NCBI GenBank assembly: GCA_035430005.1
Contig: DAOMFV010000003.1
Coordinates: forward strand, 27,833 to 91,832
From: JAEUIE01 sp035430005
Lineage (GTDB): Bacteria; Planctomycetota; Planctomycetia; Gemmatales; HRBIN36
Direction: 5' to 3'
DNA length: 64,000 nucleotides
The notes under the pieces were generated by a model that did no database searches, was not told where the DNA came from, and saw nothing but the letters and a program-made list of their open reading frames with translations. Shown here in pieces: positions 61,601-64,000 of this stretch. The translations under genes were made by a program, and so were the position numbers. Every line of letters begins with the position of its first letter. The first letter of the stretch is position 1.

Positions 61601-62920
61601 ATGAAGACTATTCATCCCGCGGTGGAGCAGACATCTAAGAAAGCCGAACTGCTTAATGCATTCGAGGGCCTCGAACGGCAACTGGCAGGTAGCGATACTC
61701 CCTTTCTTCGCCGGCTGCGCAGTGCCGGCATTGCCCGGTTCGATCAGCTCGGCTTTCCCGGCTCGCGAGACGAAGAGTGGCGGTTCACGCCGCTCACCTC
61801 GTTGTTTCAGCATCCCTTTGTTCCTGCCATTTCTCACCACGGCATTGACCTGCCTGAACTGAAGCAGCAACTGCCGGCCTGGAAGGAAGCCTGGCAAATC
61901 GTCTCTGTCGACGGATTCGTCGAAGACACTCTCTCGAGACTTTCTGGACTGCCGACCGGTTGCACGGTGATGAGTTTGAGCGAGGCTATCAAGGCCAGGC
62001 CCGATCAAGTGGAAGCTGCCCTGGCTCGTCACGCTCACTTTGAGAACAATACGTTCGCAGCGCTTAACACTGCCTTCGTCCAGGATGGCGTGTTCATCCA
62101 TTTGGCTAAGAATTGTGTCGTTGAGCAGCCCATTCACCTGGCGTTCATCGAATCGGGACGTGGGCGAATGAGTTTCCCCCGCATCCTTGTCGTCGCTGAG
62201 AAGCACAGCCAGGCGACCATCATCGAAACGTATCAGACACTAGGTGAGCAGGCCGATTGCACCACCGCTGTCAGCGAGTATATTCTGGCTGACGAAGCTC
62301 GGCTGGATCACTATCGGCTCAACGAAGCGAGCAAAAAAACCTTCCACTTCGCCTCTCAGCACACTCGCCTGGCTCGTGGGAGTTACTTCCGCTCACATTG
62401 CTTCACGCTTGGCGGCGGACTGGTACGCAACGATCTGTTCGCCTGCTTCACTGCTGAGAACGGTGAATGCACCCTCAACGGCCTTTACACCGTGGATGGA
62501 TCGCGGCTGATTGATAATCACACCACTATTGATCACGCCATGCCCCACTGTAACAGCCATGAAGTATACAAGGGCATCATCGCTGGAAAGGGCAAGGGTG
62601 TCTTCAACGGCAAGATCTTCGTTCGCCAGGATGCCCAGAAGACCGATGCCAAGCAGACCAACCAAACCCTGCTGCTCTCGCCTGATGCCATGATTGATAC
62701 CAAGCCTCAGCTTGAGATCTTTGCTGATGATGTCAAATGCACGCATGGGGCAACGGTTGGTCAGCTTGACGCCGAGATGATGTTCTATCTCCGTTCCCGC
62801 GGCCTGGGTAAAGACGAGGCTCAAGGTATCCTCACCTACGCCTTCGCCAACGATATTATCGGCAAAGTCGAAGTGCCTGCTTTGCGCGACATCCTGGAGA
62901 AGCGCTTCCTCCCTGTCTAG
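61601..62920 (+). CDS. sufD: Fe-S cluster assembly protein SufD
   Basis: The 439-residue SufD is the SufB paralogue of the SufBC2D complex. The N-terminal part has LRRLRSAGIARFDQLGFPGSRDEEWRF (the helix-rich region with EEWRFT). The beta-helix core follows: LARGSYFRSHCFTLGGGLVRND, YKGIIAGKGKGVFNGKIFVRQDAQKTDAKQ and KCTHGATVGQLDAEMMFYLRSRGL. AAGGA lies before the ATG. sufS starts 21 bases after its stop. Confidence 0.96.
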   Translation: MKTIHPAVEQTSKKAELLNAFEGLERQLAGSDTPFLRRLRSAGIARFDQLGFPGSRDEEWRFTPLTSLFQHPFVPAISHHGIDLPELKQQLPAWKEAWQIVSVDGFVEDTLSRLSGLPTGCTVMSLSEAIKARPDQVEAALARHAHFENNTFAALNTAFVQDGVFIHLAKNCVVEQPIHLAFIESGRGRMSFPRILVVAEKHSQATIIETYQTLGEQADCTTAVSEYILADEARLDHYRLNEASKKTFHFASQHTRLARGSYFRSHCFTLGGGLVRNDLFACFTAENGECTLNGLYTVDGSRLIDNHTTIDHAMPHCNSHEVYKGIIAGKGKGVFNGKIFVRQDAQKTDAKQTNQTLLLSPDAMIDTKPQLEIFADDVKCTHGATVGQLDAEMMFYLRSRGLGKDEAQGILTYAFANDIIGKVEVPALRDILEKRFLPV

Positions 62921-62941
62921 CGAATCGAGTATGATTCATTC

Positions 62942-64000
62942 ATGAGCACCATCGTGAGCCAACTTGAATCCAAGACCGTTCCGCCTTCGAGCATGATCGA
63001 TGCTCGCCGGGATTTTCCCATTTTCGAGCAATCGATTCGGGGCAAAGAACTGGTCTACCTCGACAGTGGTGCGACAACGCAGAAGCCTCGTGCCGTCCTG
63101 GAAGCGATGGATCGATACTACGAGCAGCAGAACGCCAATATCCATCGAGGTAACTATTTCCTGAGCCTGGAAGCAACCGCAGCATACGAACAGGCCCGAG
63201 AGAAGGTGGCCAGGTTCCTGAACGTCAAGGATACCCGTGAGATTATCTTCACTCGTGGCACCACGGAGAGCATCAATCTTGTAGCTGCATCACTTTGTCG
63301 CCTTCTGGTCAAACGAGGCGATGAGATCATCATCTCAACGATGGAGCATCACTCGAACATCGTTCCGTGGCAACTGGCCTGCGAACAGTATGGTGCGACG
63401 CTCAGGGTCATTCCCATCAATGATGCCGGCGAATTGCGAATGGACGAGTTCCAGAAACTGCTTTCGCCCCGAACGAAGATTGTTGCTGTCACACACCTTT
63501 CCAATGCGCTGGGAACGATTAACAATATTGCAACCATTGCCAGGATGGCACACGGTGTGGGTGCAGTCGTTCTCGTCGATGGTGCCCAGTGGGTCGCCCA
63601 TCACGTCACTGATCTGCCTGCACTTGATGTTGATTTCTATGCCTTCTCCGGCCACAAGATTTATGGCCCCACAGGCATTGGCGTGCTTTACGGAAAACGC
63701 CATTTGCTGGAGAAGATGCCACCCTATCAGGGTGGCGGTGACATGATCAAGCGGGTGACATTCGAGAAGACGACCTACGCAGATCTTCCCAATAGGTTTG
63801 AAGCAGGCACACCGAACATCGCCGGGGCCATTGGGTTGGGGGCTGCTATTGATTACATCAATCAGCTCGGACTTGCGAAGATCGCCCAGCATGAGGAAAC
63901 GTTGTTGAAGTATATGGAACGCCGGCTACAGGAAGTGCCGGGGCTTCGGATCATTGGTACGTCACCAAACAAGAGTGGAGCCGTCTCCTTTCTTCTGGAA
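62942..64000 (+). CDS. sufS: Cysteine desulfurase SufS, 3' end missing
   Basis: The first 353 codons of a SufS-type desulfurase are open to the window end; about 50 more are expected. Visible: FPIFEQSIRGKELVYLDSG, STTQKP-like GATTQKPRAVL, NIHRGNYFLS, TRGTTESINLVA, MEHHSNIVPWQ and the PLP lysine in FSGHKIYGPTGIGVLYGK. The active-site cysteine that takes the sulfur lies beyond the window. It mobilises sulfur from cysteine for SufBCD. Its predicted SufE/SufU partner is not in view. Confidence 0.96.
   Translation, partial: MSTIVSQLESKTVPPSSMIDARRDFPIFEQSIRGKELVYLDSGATTQKPRAVLEAMDRYYEQQNANIHRGNYFLSLEATAAYEQAREKVARFLNVKDTREIIFTRGTTESINLVAASLCRLLVKRGDEIIISTMEHHSNIVPWQLACEQYGATLRVIPINDAGELRMDEFQKLLSPRTKIVAVTHLSNALGTINNIATIARMAHGVGAVVLVDGAQWVAHHVTDLPALDVDFYAFSGHKIYGPTGIGVLYGKRHLLEKMPPYQGGGDMIKRVTFEKTTYADLPNRFEAGTPNIAGAIGLGAAIDYINQLGLAKIAQHEETLLKYMERRLQEVPGLRIIGTSPNKSGAVSFLLE

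Overview
The window looks like chromosomal DNA from a planctomycete, most likely of the Gemmataceae/Gemmatales type. This rests on gene content, not a marker gene. The indicators are a c-type-haem PSD1 protein paired with a DUF1501 protein, an ECF sigma factor fused to a WD40-like propeller, three large membrane-anchored Ser/Thr kinases, tandem Lpg1974/BBP7-type outer-membrane barrels, a HYExAFE-family protein and the planctomycete/verrucomicrobial/chlamydial 'small basic protein'. I saw no rRNA, tRNA, CRISPR array, integrase, transposase or prophage gene. Gene density is high, with many 4-bp ATGA overlaps.

Layout. 0-7 kb: the tail of a polysaccharide-export protein, two small secreted proteins, a P-loop kinase, the PSD1/DUF1501 pair and a secreted PDZ protein. 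7-13.3 kb: the ECF-WD40 fusion converging on a kinase-TPR protein, then a small lipoprotein that looks frameshifted. 13.5-17.2 kb: a FAD/Fe-S oxidase followed by moaD-moaE. 17-23 kb: a single-pass membrane protein, two tandem barrels and a two-RCK channel-like protein. 23-27.8 kb: a CDGSH protein, a coiled-coil secreted protein, surE, an IscS-like cysteine desulfurase, a lipoprotein and a Nudix hydrolase. 27.8-31.9 kb: an M50 protease, hisS, the HYExAFE protein and panB. 31.9-40.6 kb: a tricorn-like protease, a NodB-like deacetylase, pgk, gap and a DUF1573 protein. 40.8-50 kb: two kinases sharing an N-terminal module, the small basic protein, an ABC permease and a MoxR-DUF58 pair. 50-58 kb: metF, a lactonase and a heptose/LPS-core operon (hldE, heptosyltransferase, two WaaP-like kinases, GT4). 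58.2-64 kb: a SUF Fe-S operon, Rrf2-sufB-[toxin-antitoxin]-sufC-sufD-sufS, with sufS cut by the window end.

How the genes fit together. The SUF operon starts with an Rrf2/IscR-like regulator with three candidate cluster-binding cysteines and a dyad/direct-repeat operator candidate upstream. A two-gene toxin-antitoxin-like cassette sits between sufB and sufC. The heptose operon has the enzymes expected for building and phosphorylating a heptose-containing LPS core, which supports a Gram-negative-type envelope along with the barrel proteins and the polysaccharide-export tail. gap and pgk form a glycolytic unit. The kinases and the ECF fusion are signalling proteins of the kind expanded in planctomycetes.

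Most striking non-coding features: several short palindromic repeat families in intergenic positions; two heptamer tandem-repeat arrays (AGCTGAY-like and CTGGCTN) directly upstream of the start codons of hisS and the HYExAFE gene, where a Shine-Dalgarno sequence would be expected; and a composite of three hairpins, including a 21-bp perfect inverted repeat, inside the heptose operon. No wholly new system is proven. The best candidates are the cassette inside suf, the heptamer arrays at start sites and the N-terminal module shared by two kinases.
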